Positions 17,530-26,902 of a stretch of DNA of 64,000 bases are shown here, piece after piece. The notes under the pieces were generated by a model. It had not been told where the DNA came from. It saw nothing but the letters and a program-made list of their open reading frames with translations, and ran no database searches. A program made the position numbers and the translations under genes. Numbering within the stretch: the first letter of the stretch is position 1; every line of letters begins with the position of its first letter. Source of the stretch: JAVJRN01 sp040218415 (GTDB taxonomy: Bacteria > Bacteroidota > Bacteroidia > Cytophagales > Cyclobacteriaceae); assembly GCA_040218415.1 (NCBI GenBank), contig JAVJRN010000081.1, forward strand, positions 310,001-374,000. Direction: 5' to 3'.

Positions 17530-17611
17530 ATAATTGCAAACTTACATTGCTTATTTGTAGATAAATAAGTTAAATGACTGCTAAAAAGGTTGTGTAATTT
17601 TAGAATTCAAT

Positions 17612-20194
17612 ATGAAAAAACATCTTTTATTCTTTTTGGTACTATTTCTCTCCTTTTTCTGGGCAAAGTCATTTCATATTGTCGGAGGCGAAATTGAATT
17701 TATCACGGTTCGGCCGGGAGTATATCGAATTAATTTGATTCAATATAAAGATGAGGCTCAAACCGAAAATCCCGGGTACGATCCTGAGGTCGAAATATTC
17801 TTTTTCAGCAACAAGGATAATTCTTTCGTTTATCGAATCACCCTTCCCCAAGTAAGTATTGCAGAGGTAGATTATACGAATTTTGAATGCTCAATCGAAG
17901 ACTTAAGTACGTCTCGTATTCTTTACAGTGAAACGGTAGAGTTAGATCCTGAAGACTTTTCAGATGAGGAAGGATATTATCTCGTTTGGGAAAGATGTTG
18001 TAGAAATGAGGCTATTGACAACATTGTTGAGCCAGGCTTGACCGGCATGAAATATGTTTTGGAGATTCCTCCATTATGGAAAAATGACCGTCCTTTTGTC
18101 AATACTTCTCCCATATTAAATCGACCTTTGAGCGATTACGCTTGTGTGAATCAACTGTATTATGTTGATTTTATTGGACAAGATGTCGATGGAGACTCAT
18201 TGGTCTATCGATTGAGCACTCCATTGAATAGTTCATCCCAAATTGCTTTGCCGCTACCAACGCCAAAACCTCACTTGGAGATCAACTGGGAGCCGGGGTT
18301 TAACCTGAATAATGTAGTACCAGGGCCGAGACCATTACAAATTAATACTAAAGGGTTTCTGACGGTAACTGCATCCACTAAAGGTTTATATGTATTTAGT
18401 GTAATCGTGGAAGAATGGCGCGATCGAGTGAAAATAGGTGAGGTGCAACGAGATTTTCAAATGTTGGTTATCGATGGCTGTAATCCTCCGGACCCGCCAG
18501 AAGTTACCGTGAAAATACCCGATAGAGAGGATTTTAATAGCGAGGTGGATACCTTGAATTATGCCGTAGCAGACGACAAGTGTTTTGAGTTTATTGTCGC
18601 CAACATCACTTTAGGGGAAAATATTAGTTTTCGCGCCGAACCAGTCAATTTTGAAGATATTAATGGAATAGTTGAGGACGTTTTCAGTGTTGAAAGTCGC
18701 AACGTGGGTGTAAATCAGGATACTCTGATTGTTACCGTGTGTGCTCCAGGTTGCCCTCCGTTTATCGATAAGCCTTTTATTATTGATTTGATAGCAGCCG
18801 ACGATGCGTGTCCGCTACCACAACTAGATACCGTGAGGTTGGTAATGAATGTGGAACCACCTCCAAATAATGATCCAATATTAGCACCTATTCCTCCCAC
18901 TTATACGGCAGGTATCAATGAGATTTTGACAGTAGACTTCACAGGAACTGATCAGGACTTGGATCAGCTCTTTGTGCAATTCGGACTATCAGAAGATGAC
19001 GGTTTTAATGACTTGGCAAGTCTTGGTTTTAGTTTGAATGTAACACGGGATGATCTAGGAATAATCCAAGGGGAGATTATCTGGGATACAAGCTGTAGTA
19101 CTTCAGATTTTAGTGAAATCCAGACATTTGCGACCACTCTGTCCGTAGATGATGACGATATATGCCGGTACGTCAATGAGAGCGCTCAAGAGATTGTTTT
19201 TTCTGTGGTTTTACCGCCCAATTCGTCACCACAAATCTCTTCTGATGCACCTTCCGAGGAATTGAATGTTGTTTTAGGTGAAAGGTTGAATTTTGTGATA
19301 GATGTATTAGATGAAGACCAAGATTCCGTCAACTTAATTATTGAAGGTGTTGGGTTTGATCCAGCAGATGTAGGTGTTGATTTTAATGCGAATCAAACTT
19401 TTGGTTTGGCAAATGGCTTTTTTAGATGGGCGACAAGTTGTGAATCACTTGATGTTTTGAATAAGGATTTCTATACTTTTTTATTCATAACTGAAGATTT
19501 TGATGTTTGTCAAGAAAAAAATTCTGACACTTTAAGAATAGACGTTCAAATAGACATTCCCGAAAATTCGGCACCTTTTTTTCCTTCTTATTCTTCTTAC
19601 GAACTAGAGGTAAATCAGTATTTTGAACTGGATATATCTGCTTTTGATTCTGATACGGGCGATTCGCTTACTTTGCGGTTTTTCGATGGATTTCGTAGGC
19701 CTAATAGTCAAACTTTGAATTTTGAAGTTAAAAAAGGATTGTCAGAAGTTTCCTCGTTACTTTCATGGACGCCCGAGTGTGATCTGCTTGATCTTGGCGA
19801 AACATCCAAAACATTTGAACTCATATTTCAGGCTTTTGACGATAGGTGCCCTGTACAAGCCTCTGAAACAGTAAGTATTTTCTTCGAGGTAAAAGAGACT
19901 CGAGAATTTTACGACCGCTTTGAACCGGCCAATGCCTTTTCGCCAAATGGAGATGGAATCAATGACTTCTACAGTATGTCGAATTTGCCTAATCCAAACC
20001 AAAATCTACCTCCAAACAATTGTGATGATGAATTTCAATCCATTATCATAGTGGATCGAAGTGGGACAGTAGTTTTTGAGTCAGATCGCCGTGATTTTAT
20101 ATGGAGAGGCAATAATGTGGAGTCAGGTACTTACTTTTATTCTGTTAATTTTGCAAAGACGACATACAAAGGCTTTGTGCAAGTCCTGAAATAA
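17612..20194 (+). CDS. Large secreted protein with gliding-motility-associated C-terminal (T9SS type B) domain
   Basis: The 860-residue product begins with a signal peptide of about 20 residues ending FFWAKS. Several beta-rich Ig/cadherin-like modules follow, spaced with acidic DxDxD-type turns such as QDVDGDSLVYRL, GTDQDLDQL and DVLDEDQDSVNL, which suggest Ca2+ binding. The C-terminal 80 residues (PANAFSPNGDGINDFY ... VESGTYFYSVNF ... KGFVQVLK) are the CHU_C / TIGR04131-type domain that sends proteins through T9SS to the cell surface. A role in adhesion is plausible; no catalytic domain is recognised. It diverges from rlmD. Confidence 0.87.
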   Translation: MKKHLLFFLVLFLSFFWAKSFHIVGGEIEFITVRPGVYRINLIQYKDEAQTENPGYDPEVEIFFFSNKDNSFVYRITLPQVSIAEVDYTNFECSIEDLSTSRILYSETVELDPEDFSDEEGYYLVWERCCRNEAIDNIVEPGLTGMKYVLEIPPLWKNDRPFVNTSPILNRPLSDYACVNQLYYVDFIGQDVDGDSLVYRLSTPLNSSSQIALPLPTPKPHLEINWEPGFNLNNVVPGPRPLQINTKGFLTVTASTKGLYVFSVIVEEWRDRVKIGEVQRDFQMLVIDGCNPPDPPEVTVKIPDREDFNSEVDTLNYAVADDKCFEFIVANITLGENISFRAEPVNFEDINGIVEDVFSVESRNVGVNQDTLIVTVCAPGCPPFIDKPFIIDLIAADDACPLPQLDTVRLVMNVEPPPNNDPILAPIPPTYTAGINEILTVDFTGTDQDLDQLFVQFGLSEDDGFNDLASLGFSLNVTRDDLGIIQGEIIWDTSCSTSDFSEIQTFATTLSVDDDDICRYVNESAQEIVFSVVLPPNSSPQISSDAPSEELNVVLGERLNFVIDVLDEDQDSVNLIIEGVGFDPADVGVDFNANQTFGLANGFFRWATSCESLDVLNKDFYTFLFITEDFDVCQEKNSDTLRIDVQIDIPENSAPFFPSYSSYELEVNQYFELDISAFDSDTGDSLTLRFFDGFRRPNSQTLNFEVKKGLSEVSSLLSWTPECDLLDLGETSKTFELIFQAFDDRCPVQASETVSIFFEVKETREFYDRFEPANAFSPNGDGINDFYSMSNLPNPNQNLPPNNCDDEFQSIIIVDRSGTVVFESDRRDFIWRGNNVESGTYFYSVNFAKTTYKGFVQVLK

Positions 20195-20196
20195 TA

Positions 20197-22683
20197 TTAG
20201 AACCCAACCCCAAATGTAATGCCATGATCAATGAATTTACCCTCATTGAAAGAAGAGTAGTAATCAATACGTAAGAACTTGAAAATATGCTCTATGCCAA
20301 AACCAAGTTCGGTATAGCTCGAGAGGTTTTCTGTACTAAGGAAATTGACTGAGAGCACTCCTTGCAGGTTGAGTCGTTTTATAAGCGGTATTTTATTGAA
20401 GATAAATTCATTGAAGTGATGCTCATAATGCGCCTGAAAATACTCACTTGTGGTGCTGAAATCGTAGTAGGGAAGAAGCTGAAAAGAATTTTGTTTTAGA
20501 GGATTTCGTAGGAGCGTTTGATTACCATTGAAGTGTTTATGGTCTATAAAGGTTAATTGCTTTTGATTTAAAAAAGTACCCGCCTCAACAGCGACCTTAC
20601 TTTCACCCAATAAGCCTAATCTAAAACTGTAATCACTTAAAATTCTTACCTGATCAAAATCATTATTTCCAAAAAGCGGTATGCCTTTTTTGTAATTAAA
20701 TGAAACTTCAGGATATTTTGAGTCTAGGTAAAACTTATTTTTAGGGCGGTCAATGTATTTTCGACCTGGCCTTAATACTACTTGAATGTCAATCGTTGAA
20801 ATTTTATTTCCATTCCCAAAGTCGTATTGACTTAAATTATCCGTAAAATCTGGTGACCTGTTTAAACTGAAAGACGATGTGTTCTCCATCGTACTTCGTG
20901 ATGCCAATTCAACTTTAGCATTTATTCTTACATTTTCAAAAATCTCTTTTTGATAACCAATAAATCCAAAATTGTTTTGGTAGAGTTTGGCCCAATTATC
21001 TCCATAAACCAAGGTTACGAAGGTGTTTGTATTACTTGCTATTGGCTGCAATGAATTAAAATGCGAGGTATATCTACCGGCACCCGCATATATAAACTCC
21101 CAATTTTTATAATCAAGTGTTTTAAACCCTGAAATTTTAGCTTGAAATTGTTCATTGCTGAAACCGTATTTTATTGCAGGATTTAGCTCCCATTGAGGTA
21201 TTCTTCCGTCATTTTTCCTGAATCGAAAGTTAAGCGCAGGTGCAAATCCTTCCACTGTATTGTACTGGAAAAATTCTAACACCGTAGGAAAGTTAATCAG
21301 AAAGTCATTGTATGATTTGCGATAGGTATAGCCACCAAACACCAAGTTGGCAATTCTGAATTTGTTGCTGATATTGTCAACAGAGTCCTTATAAGTTTTG
21401 GTTTTTTTTATGACTTGAATGCTGTCTTTAATCCTGTAGTCTTTCACTTCAATGGTACTGAGGGGCACAGGCCTTATCTCTTGCCAAAAGACTTCATCTT
21501 TCTTATTGGCACTTTCTTTCACTTTCAAAATAGCGTTACCAAAGTCACTTTTATGAAAGAGTTCAATTTTAGGAAGATCATCTGCAACTTGGGTTTGTTT
21601 TTGTTGGTATTTGGCTATCAAGTCATAATTAGGTTCGATTTCATATTGACTAAAATTACTAACAAATCGACCACTACCCGTAAATCCAAAGGCTTTGAAG
21701 GTGTAAGAAAAATTTTGTGAAATGGGCATCCAGATACCATGTGCCGCAGGAGAAAAAATTTGATTAACACGGAGAGAGTCAACAAAATCAATACCGTTGG
21801 CCTTTGTGAGCATCACATCAACGCTGTGTAATCTCCAGCTATCTTCTACAATGTATAAGTGTCCTGAAAACGTAGGATCTGTAGATCGCCGTGGAATTAC
21901 CTTAATCTTATTGATTCTCAAACTATCCTGATAAATAACGCCATCTAACTTGTAATCATAAGAAATGAATGCATTGCCAGAAATGGGTGAAATAAATGAG
22001 CGTTCACTTAGGCCTTCAATAAAAAAGCTATTTTGGTACAGGTTGATCATCATTTCACTGGCTCGATTATAGCTGAAACCATTAGACGCTCCACTAACTT
22101 TTGAGGCGATCAGCTCTTCACTAAACTTATCGGGCTGCTTGAATTTTACTTCCGAAAGTGATTCGGAAAGATATATGATGCCAGTATCTACAGGTACAGC
22201 CATTCCTAAAATACTAGAAGGCCTTTTGTCTAACCTTTGAAGCCCTTTAACATATACTTTGCAGAAATAGGCATTGTATTCTTTTTCATAGTATTTTCTC
22301 TTTTTGATCGTTTCCCTGATGATCCGATACGCGGGATTTTTAGTATTTGATGAGATTATTACCTCCTGTAATAATAAAGTTTCTTCAGACAATCGAAAGT
22401 CAAGCCCAAGGCTTTTGGTGACATTGATCGTTTTGGTCTGCTTCGCAAAGCCAACATAACGCGCCGAGATTTGATGACTTCCTGCTGATACTTTTAGTTG
22501 AAAATTACCTTCAGCATTGCATGTTGTACCATTGGTTGTACCCTCTTGGTAGACTGTAGAAAAGGGAAGTTTATTCCCTTCATGATCATACACGCTTCCC
22601 AAAATAGTATAAGTATCCTGTGCAAATCCAACCAAGGAAAGTGTGACAAGAAGGAAACCTAAACTAAACTTTTGCAAGCGCAT
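20197..22683 (-). CDS. DUF5686 family outer-membrane protein with carboxypeptidase-like regulatory domain
   Basis: The 828-residue protein has a signal peptide (to about residue 21, GFAQ), then a CarboxypepD_reg-like beta-sandwich (residues 25-105, ILGSVYDHEGNKLPFSTVY). The DUF5686 segment begins near residue 115 (NPAYRIIRETIKKRKYYEKE). The C-terminal half has alternating polar/aromatic strands of an outer-membrane barrel. Function is unknown, although the architecture is common in Bacteroidetes and resembles a TonB-dependent receptor lacking the plug. Its start lies inside the upstream enzyme gene (20-bp overlap), implying coupled translation with an unrelated enzyme. Confidence 0.85.
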   Translation of the reverse strand: MRLQKFSLGFLLVTLSLVGFAQDTYTILGSVYDHEGNKLPFSTVYQEGTTNGTTCNAEGNFQLKVSAGSHQISARYVGFAKQTKTINVTKSLGLDFRLSEETLLLQEVIISSNTKNPAYRIIRETIKKRKYYEKEYNAYFCKVYVKGLQRLDKRPSSILGMAVPVDTGIIYLSESLSEVKFKQPDKFSEELIASKVSGASNGFSYNRASEMMINLYQNSFFIEGLSERSFISPISGNAFISYDYKLDGVIYQDSLRINKIKVIPRRSTDPTFSGHLYIVEDSWRLHSVDVMLTKANGIDFVDSLRVNQIFSPAAHGIWMPISQNFSYTFKAFGFTGSGRFVSNFSQYEIEPNYDLIAKYQQKQTQVADDLPKIELFHKSDFGNAILKVKESANKKDEVFWQEIRPVPLSTIEVKDYRIKDSIQVIKKTKTYKDSVDNISNKFRIANLVFGGYTYRKSYNDFLINFPTVLEFFQYNTVEGFAPALNFRFRKNDGRIPQWELNPAIKYGFSNEQFQAKISGFKTLDYKNWEFIYAGAGRYTSHFNSLQPIASNTNTFVTLVYGDNWAKLYQNNFGFIGYQKEIFENVRINAKVELASRSTMENTSSFSLNRSPDFTDNLSQYDFGNGNKISTIDIQVVLRPGRKYIDRPKNKFYLDSKYPEVSFNYKKGIPLFGNNDFDQVRILSDYSFRLGLLGESKVAVEAGTFLNQKQLTFIDHKHFNGNQTLLRNPLKQNSFQLLPYYDFSTTSEYFQAHYEHHFNEFIFNKIPLIKRLNLQGVLSVNFLSTENLSSYTELGFGIEHIFKFLRIDYYSSFNEGKFIDHGITFGVGF

Positions 22684-23821
22684 TATTCAGATCATCCATC
22701 AGTGATTCAGGGTCGTCTAGGCCTATGTAGAGTCGAATTCTATTGATTACTGTTTCCGTATTATGATAGTTCATTGAGTTTATTGTGGTGAAGGCTGGAA
22801 AAGCCAGCGATTCATAGCTACCCCAAGAGCATCCAAGTTTAAATTTTGTCAACGCGTCACAAAATTGCTTTACATGATTAATGTCATCGGTTTTCAGATC
22901 AATAGTGACTAATCCTCCAATTTGTTTTAAGTATTTATTGGCAAGTTCTTTTTGCGGAAAATCTTTCGCCAATGGGGAAAAAACGGTTTTTACTTTTTCG
23001 TGGCTTTCTAAAAAAGGCACAATAATTTTAGTGTTATTTACCACTTTTTCAAGTCTTAAAGGCAGTGTACGTAAAGACCGGAGCATCAGCCATGCGTCGA
23101 ATGGTGACATTATGCCACCTAAGGTCATATATTCTCCCTTGAATATTTTTCCGATAATACTCGAAGAAGCACAAAGTGCTCCTGCCACGACATCAGAATG
23201 CCCACCCAAATACTTTGTGGCAGAATGCACCACAATATCTATTCCGTAGTTGATTGGCTTTTGATAAACTGGAGAAGCAAAGCTATTGTCTACTATCGTG
23301 GTAATATTGGAGGCTTTGGCCAAGGAAGCCACGGCTTCTAGGTCCTGCATTTCATAAGTCCAGCTATTGGGCGATTCGAGATAAATGAGTGTCGTATTGC
23401 TATTTATCTCCTTTTTGATGCTTTCAATATCTCCGGAAACAAAAGTGTGACTTACACCAAACCGACTTAGTATATTCATCAATAGCTTCTTGGTCCAGCT
23501 GTAAGGGCTTTGTACGCATACTATATGGTCTCCTGCTTTAACTTGTGATAGCACAGCGGCGCTAATTGCTGCGGATCCACTCGCAAACATCAGACATGCT
23601 TCCGCGTTTTCCATAGCTGCCATTTTGATTTGGAGCAGATCTACTGTCGGGTTTGAACCTCTCGTATAAAATGGAATTTCATTTTCAGCGGCTAGAGCTG
23701 ATTGCATATCGTCGGCAGAATTAAAAACGAAATTACTCGTTTGATAAATCGGCGGACTAGCAGATATAGCCTGTGGTATTCCTTCTTCTCCTAAGTGGTT
23801 GATGATATGGTCTAATTGCAT
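22664..23821 (-). CDS. PLP-dependent trans-sulfuration enzyme (cystathionine gamma-synthase / beta- or gamma-lyase family)
   Basis: The ATG at 23821 (MQLDHIINHLGEEGIPQ) is preferred over one 48 bp upstream, whose extra residues fit no family member. The 385-residue protein is a Cys/Met-metabolism PLP enzyme: FYTRGSNPTVDLLQ (phosphate and partner-subunit binding), FASGSAAISA, VDNSFASP, and the PLP lysine K203 in HSATKYLGGHSD. The family includes cystathionine gamma-synthase, beta-lyase, gamma-lyase and methionine gamma-lyase, which sequence alone does not separate here. It acts in the cytoplasm as a tetramer. Confidence 0.9.
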   Translation of the reverse strand: MQLDHIINHLGEEGIPQAISASPPIYQTSNFVFNSADDMQSALAAENEIPFYTRGSNPTVDLLQIKMAAMENAEACLMFASGSAAISAAVLSQVKAGDHIVCVQSPYSWTKKLLMNILSRFGVSHTFVSGDIESIKKEINSNTTLIYLESPNSWTYEMQDLEAVASLAKASNITTIVDNSFASPVYQKPINYGIDIVVHSATKYLGGHSDVVAGALCASSSIIGKIFKGEYMTLGGIMSPFDAWLMLRSLRTLPLRLEKVVNNTKIIVPFLESHEKVKTVFSPLAKDFPQKELANKYLKQIGGLVTIDLKTDDINHVKQFCDALTKFKLGCSWGSYESLAFPAFTTINSMNYHNTETVINRIRLYIGLDDPESLMDDLNNALAKV

Positions 23822-23940
23822 TTTTCCTTGATTATAGTTGCAATTTATGGTAAATCTAATTTCAGACACGAATTCAGTTTCAATTGCATAATATTTTGTT
23901 GAAAAAACGAAACGATGAAAAATTCATAATGAATTGCTGA

Positions 23941-23989
23941 AAAATGATCAAAGTTTAGTTTTTCTAAATTTTTACAATTTGATCATTTT
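23941..23989. repeat. Nested inverted repeat upstream of amt
   Basis: Outer arms AAAATGATCAAA (23941-23952) and TTTGATCATTTT (23978-23989) are perfect 12-bp inverted repeats. An inner TTTAG / CTAAA pair lies at 23954-23958 and 23964-23968. It is either a structured leader or a pair of TGATCA-centred protein sites. It lies 105 bp upstream of the predicted -33 element of amt. Confidence 0.6.
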
Positions 23990-24093
23990 GTATTCCTTTC
24001 CTCTATTGGAGATTATGAAATATTGATGATATTTCCTTAATAATTATGATTTATCTAAAGAAATAGCAGTTACGCTTAACAAATATTCAATTT

Positions 24094-24123
24094 TTTGGTG
24101 AAAATTCTCCCTCGATAATTTTG
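24094..24123 (+). promoter_or_regulatory. Predicted promoter of amt
   Basis: TTTG at 24094-24097, an 18-bp spacer, and TAATTTTG (consensus TAnnTTTG) at 24116-24123. The transcript would start near 24130, giving a leader of about 90 nt. Confidence 0.65.
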
Positions 24124-24219
24124 TGCTGTGCACATTCTATGTATTTATTTGGGTTTGAAAAACAGAGGCCAGAGAATATTTGGTCTTTATTCAGTTAACA
24201 AAATTAAATAACGTAAAAC

Positions 24220-25575
24220 ATGAACATGATTACCAACCTAATGATGATTTCACCGCAAGATTCGGTAGCCGCCGTTACAGACGCTGTTGTAGCCATGGCT
24301 GAGGAGCCAGCGGTTGTTCAAGCAGTGACTGCTGCAGTAGATTACAGTGCAGATATTACCGCCGTGCTACTGACGGCAAATAATGTATGGATGATGTTAG
24401 CCACGGCGCTAGTATTCATTATGCATTTGGGGTTTGCTGGAGTAGAAGCTGGTTTTGGACAATCTAAAAACACCGTCAACATTCTTTTTAAGAATACCTT
24501 AACTCCAATTATTGGTATTTTGACTTATGCAGCCTTCGGTTTCAACTTAATGTATCCTGGTTTTGAGGTTCCGGGATGGTTTGGTTTTGCAGGTTTCGGA
24601 CTAGAAACTTCTGCGACGGCTGACAATACGGCGGGCTATGCTTCTGCTGGTTACACTTATTGGACTGACTTTTTATTCCAAGCTATGTTTGCTGCAACTG
24701 CAGCCACTATTGTTTCTGGTGCTGTTGCCGAGCGTGTTAAGCTTGGTGCTTACTTGATATTTACTTTGTTATTTGTAGGTGTAGTGTATCCTATTATCGG
24801 AAGCTGGAAATGGGGTGGAGGAATGCTCGACGCTTGGGGCTTCTATGATTTCGCTGGTTCAACGCTAGTTCACTCTGTTGGTGGATGGGGAGCACTTGCT
24901 GGTATCATGATTTTAGGACCAAGACTTGGTAAGTATGTTGATGGTAAAGTAATAGACAAGCCGGGATCAAGTGTGCCTTTGGCAGTCATTGGTGTTTTCC
25001 TACTTTGGTTAGGATGGTTTGGATTCAATGGTGGATCTGTACTTTCCGCTGATCCTGCTTTAGTATCATTTGTTTTGGTTACTACTTCTTTAGCCGCTTG
25101 TGGTGGTGGATTAGCTGGTTTCGTTACTGGATATTTTGTTTTCAAGAGACTTGATTTAGGAATGGTCTTAAACGGTATTCTTGCTGGACTAGTCGGAATT
25201 ACTGCCGGAGCAGATGTGATTGAGCCAGGAAACGCAATTCTCGTGGGTGTTATTGCTGGTATCTTGGTTGTAGTCTCTGCAGTGACGCTTGATAAATTCA
25301 AATTAGATGACGTTGTAGGCGCTGTATCTGTACACCTTACTTGTGGTGTATGGGGAACATTGGCCGTTGGTATATTTTCTATAAATCCTGATCACACTAT
25401 TGGCGCACAATTGACTGGTGTTGCTATATGTGGTCTTACCGCTTTCGTAGCAGCTTTTATTATTTTCTATGCACTTAAGATGACTATCGGAATCAGAGTT
25501 TCTGAAGAGCATGAGAAAGAAGGACTTGATAGCCATGAGCATGGTATCAGAGGTTATACAATCATTTCAGAATAA
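24220..25575 (+). CDS. amt: Ammonium transporter (Amt/MEP/Rh family)
   Basis: Trimeric inner-membrane channel for ammonium uptake. The 451-residue protein has an alanine-rich N-terminal extension of about 45 residues (signal-like) and then eleven transmembrane segments. The twin pore histidines are H218 in STLVHSVGGWG and H372 in VSVHLTCGVWG, and the DFAGSTLVHSVGG block is the family signature. It leads a nitrogen-assimilation group: an OmpL-like porin and GSII follow on the same strand. No glnK/PII gene is adjacent, which is notable because amt is usually paired with one. Confidence 0.96.
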   Translation: MNMITNLMMISPQDSVAAVTDAVVAMAEEPAVVQAVTAAVDYSADITAVLLTANNVWMMLATALVFIMHLGFAGVEAGFGQSKNTVNILFKNTLTPIIGILTYAAFGFNLMYPGFEVPGWFGFAGFGLETSATADNTAGYASAGYTYWTDFLFQAMFAATAATIVSGAVAERVKLGAYLIFTLLFVGVVYPIIGSWKWGGGMLDAWGFYDFAGSTLVHSVGGWGALAGIMILGPRLGKYVDGKVIDKPGSSVPLAVIGVFLLWLGWFGFNGGSVLSADPALVSFVLVTTSLAACGGGLAGFVTGYFVFKRLDLGMVLNGILAGLVGITAGADVIEPGNAILVGVIAGILVVVSAVTLDKFKLDDVVGAVSVHLTCGVWGTLAVGIFSINPDHTIGAQLTGVAICGLTAFVAAFIIFYALKMTIGIRVSEEHEKEGLDSHEHGIRGYTIISE

Positions 25576-25600
25576 TTTTTTAAAACTAAAACTAAAATCA

Positions 25601-25634
25601 CTTCCGAGTCAATAGTGAAGCTATTGACCGGAGG
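25601..25634 (+). repeat. Strong intercistronic hairpin between amt and the porin gene
   Basis: CTTCCG-(A)-GTCAATAG and CTATTGAC-CGGAGG pair over 14 bp with one bulged A and one G-U, loop TGAAG. Only TTAATTT follows, so termination would be partial. It may set unequal amt and porin levels or protect an upstream mRNA end. Confidence 0.65.
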
Positions 25635-25665
25635 TTAATTTCAAAAGCAATTATAAAATAAGACT

Positions 25666-26733
25666 ATGAAAAAAATTTTAAACTTATCACAAAGTTTCTT
25701 ACTAGCGTTGATGCTGGTATTCGGATCATTTATGGCGCAAGCTCAGGACGAAGAAGATGATGCTCCTCAATTGTCAATCTCTGGTTCAATTGATACTTAT
25801 TACCGATTAGGATTGAATGTTGCGAATGATCCTGAAGCGGGCGGAAACTATCAAGCGCCAACATCTTCATTTGCTAACCTTCCAGGTTTTTCACTAGGTA
25901 TGGCCAACATTATTTTGGGAATGGATGGCGAGAAATCTGGTTTCGTTGCTGATTTAGTTTTTGGTCCAAGAGGTTCTGACGCAGTTTTTGCATCTCCGAT
26001 GTACTCTTCAACTGGTCAAATAGTGAATCAATTGTACGGTTATTGGAATGTAAGTGACGCGGTAACTTTGACTATAGGTAACTTTAATACATTCTTAGGA
26101 TACGAAGTGATTTCACCAACGGCGAACTTCAATTACTCTACATCTTACATGTTTTCGTACGGACCATTCTCTCATACAGGTGTGAAAGCCGATTTCACGT
26201 TTGGCGATTTCACTATGATGACTGCATTGATGAACTCTACGGATCTAACAGAGTTTAGCCCAGATGGACAATATTATGCTGGTTTGCAGTTTGGATACGG
26301 TGGTGCATATTTGAATTTCCTTTTTGATGATGATTTCTTTCAGGCAGATTTAACTGCTGGTTGGGATCTAACTGAGTCACTTTATTTAGGTGTAAATGGT
26401 ACGTACGCTACAGATAATTTCTTTGGCGCGGCTTTATATCTACAAACTGCAGTATCAGACGATTTTAGTTTAGGTTTAAGAGGGGAATATTTCTCTGATG
26501 AAGGAGTAGGTGCGTTACCATTTTTAGCTGGTGGAGGACCTGCAGGGGCTGATTTGCTACCAGGTAGTGCAATAGATTTCACTTTATCTGCAAACTATTC
26601 TGTAGGAAACCTGACTTTTATACCAGAATTCAGAGTTGATATTTTTGACGAAGATGTAATTGTACCAGAAGCTGGAGAGGCTGCACAAGGAGCATTGGCT
26701 TCATTCTTAGTAGCTGCTGTTTATTCTTTCTAA
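25666..26733 (+). CDS. Outer-membrane beta-barrel porin (bbp2 / OmpL-like)
   Basis: A 355-residue protein with a signal peptide (to about residue 27, FMAQAQDEEDD). It consists of alternating hydrophobic beta-strands and loops ending in the outer-membrane C-terminal aromatic (AAVYSF). The order SISGSIDTYYRLG, GNFNTFLGYEVISP and SYMFSYGPFSHTGVKADF is characteristic of the putative porin-2 family. Its place between amt and glnA suggests that it admits small nitrogen compounds across the outer membrane, though no substrate can be read from the sequence. Confidence 0.88.
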   Translation: MKKILNLSQSFLLALMLVFGSFMAQAQDEEDDAPQLSISGSIDTYYRLGLNVANDPEAGGNYQAPTSSFANLPGFSLGMANIILGMDGEKSGFVADLVFGPRGSDAVFASPMYSSTGQIVNQLYGYWNVSDAVTLTIGNFNTFLGYEVISPTANFNYSTSYMFSYGPFSHTGVKADFTFGDFTMMTALMNSTDLTEFSPDGQYYAGLQFGYGGAYLNFLFDDDFFQADLTAGWDLTESLYLGVNGTYATDNFFGAALYLQTAVSDDFSLGLRGEYFSDEGVGALPFLAGGGPAGADLLPGSAIDFTLSANYSVGNLTFIPEFRVDIFDEDVIVPEAGEAAQGALASFLVAAVYSF

Positions 26734-26807
26734 GCATAATCACATTCAATAATCATATTTAATTGCAATAAAATCCAAATTTTATTGGGAATTACTTATA
26801 ATAAATT

Positions 26808-26840
26808 GCAAAAATCATTAATATTTTTAATGATTTTTGC
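26808..26840. repeat. Perfect 14-bp inverted repeat before glnA
   Basis: Arms 26808-26821 (GCAAAAATCATTAA) and 26827-26840 with a 5-bp spacer, followed by TTTATTTTG. It lies 75 bp after the porin stop and 62 bp before the glnA start. It can be a terminator for the amt-porin transcript or an operator for glnA; the two roles are not exclusive. Confidence 0.65.
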
Positions 26841-26902
26841 TTTATTTTGAAACAGCGGTAAAACGCAACGAAATAAATATCAATCAATATAAACCAAGTA
26901 AA

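Larger units (their letters stand above)
23822..24219. other. Divergent regulatory region upstream of amt
   Basis: About 400 bp between the trans-sulfuration gene and amt. It holds a long inverted repeat (23941-23989) and a predicted amt promoter (24094-24123), both listed separately. No gene was found. Confidence 0.6.

Noticed and set aside
24870..25301. 143-codon open frame antisense to amt
   Set aside because: Pro/Thr/Ser-rich composition and full overlap with amt mark it as a shadow.
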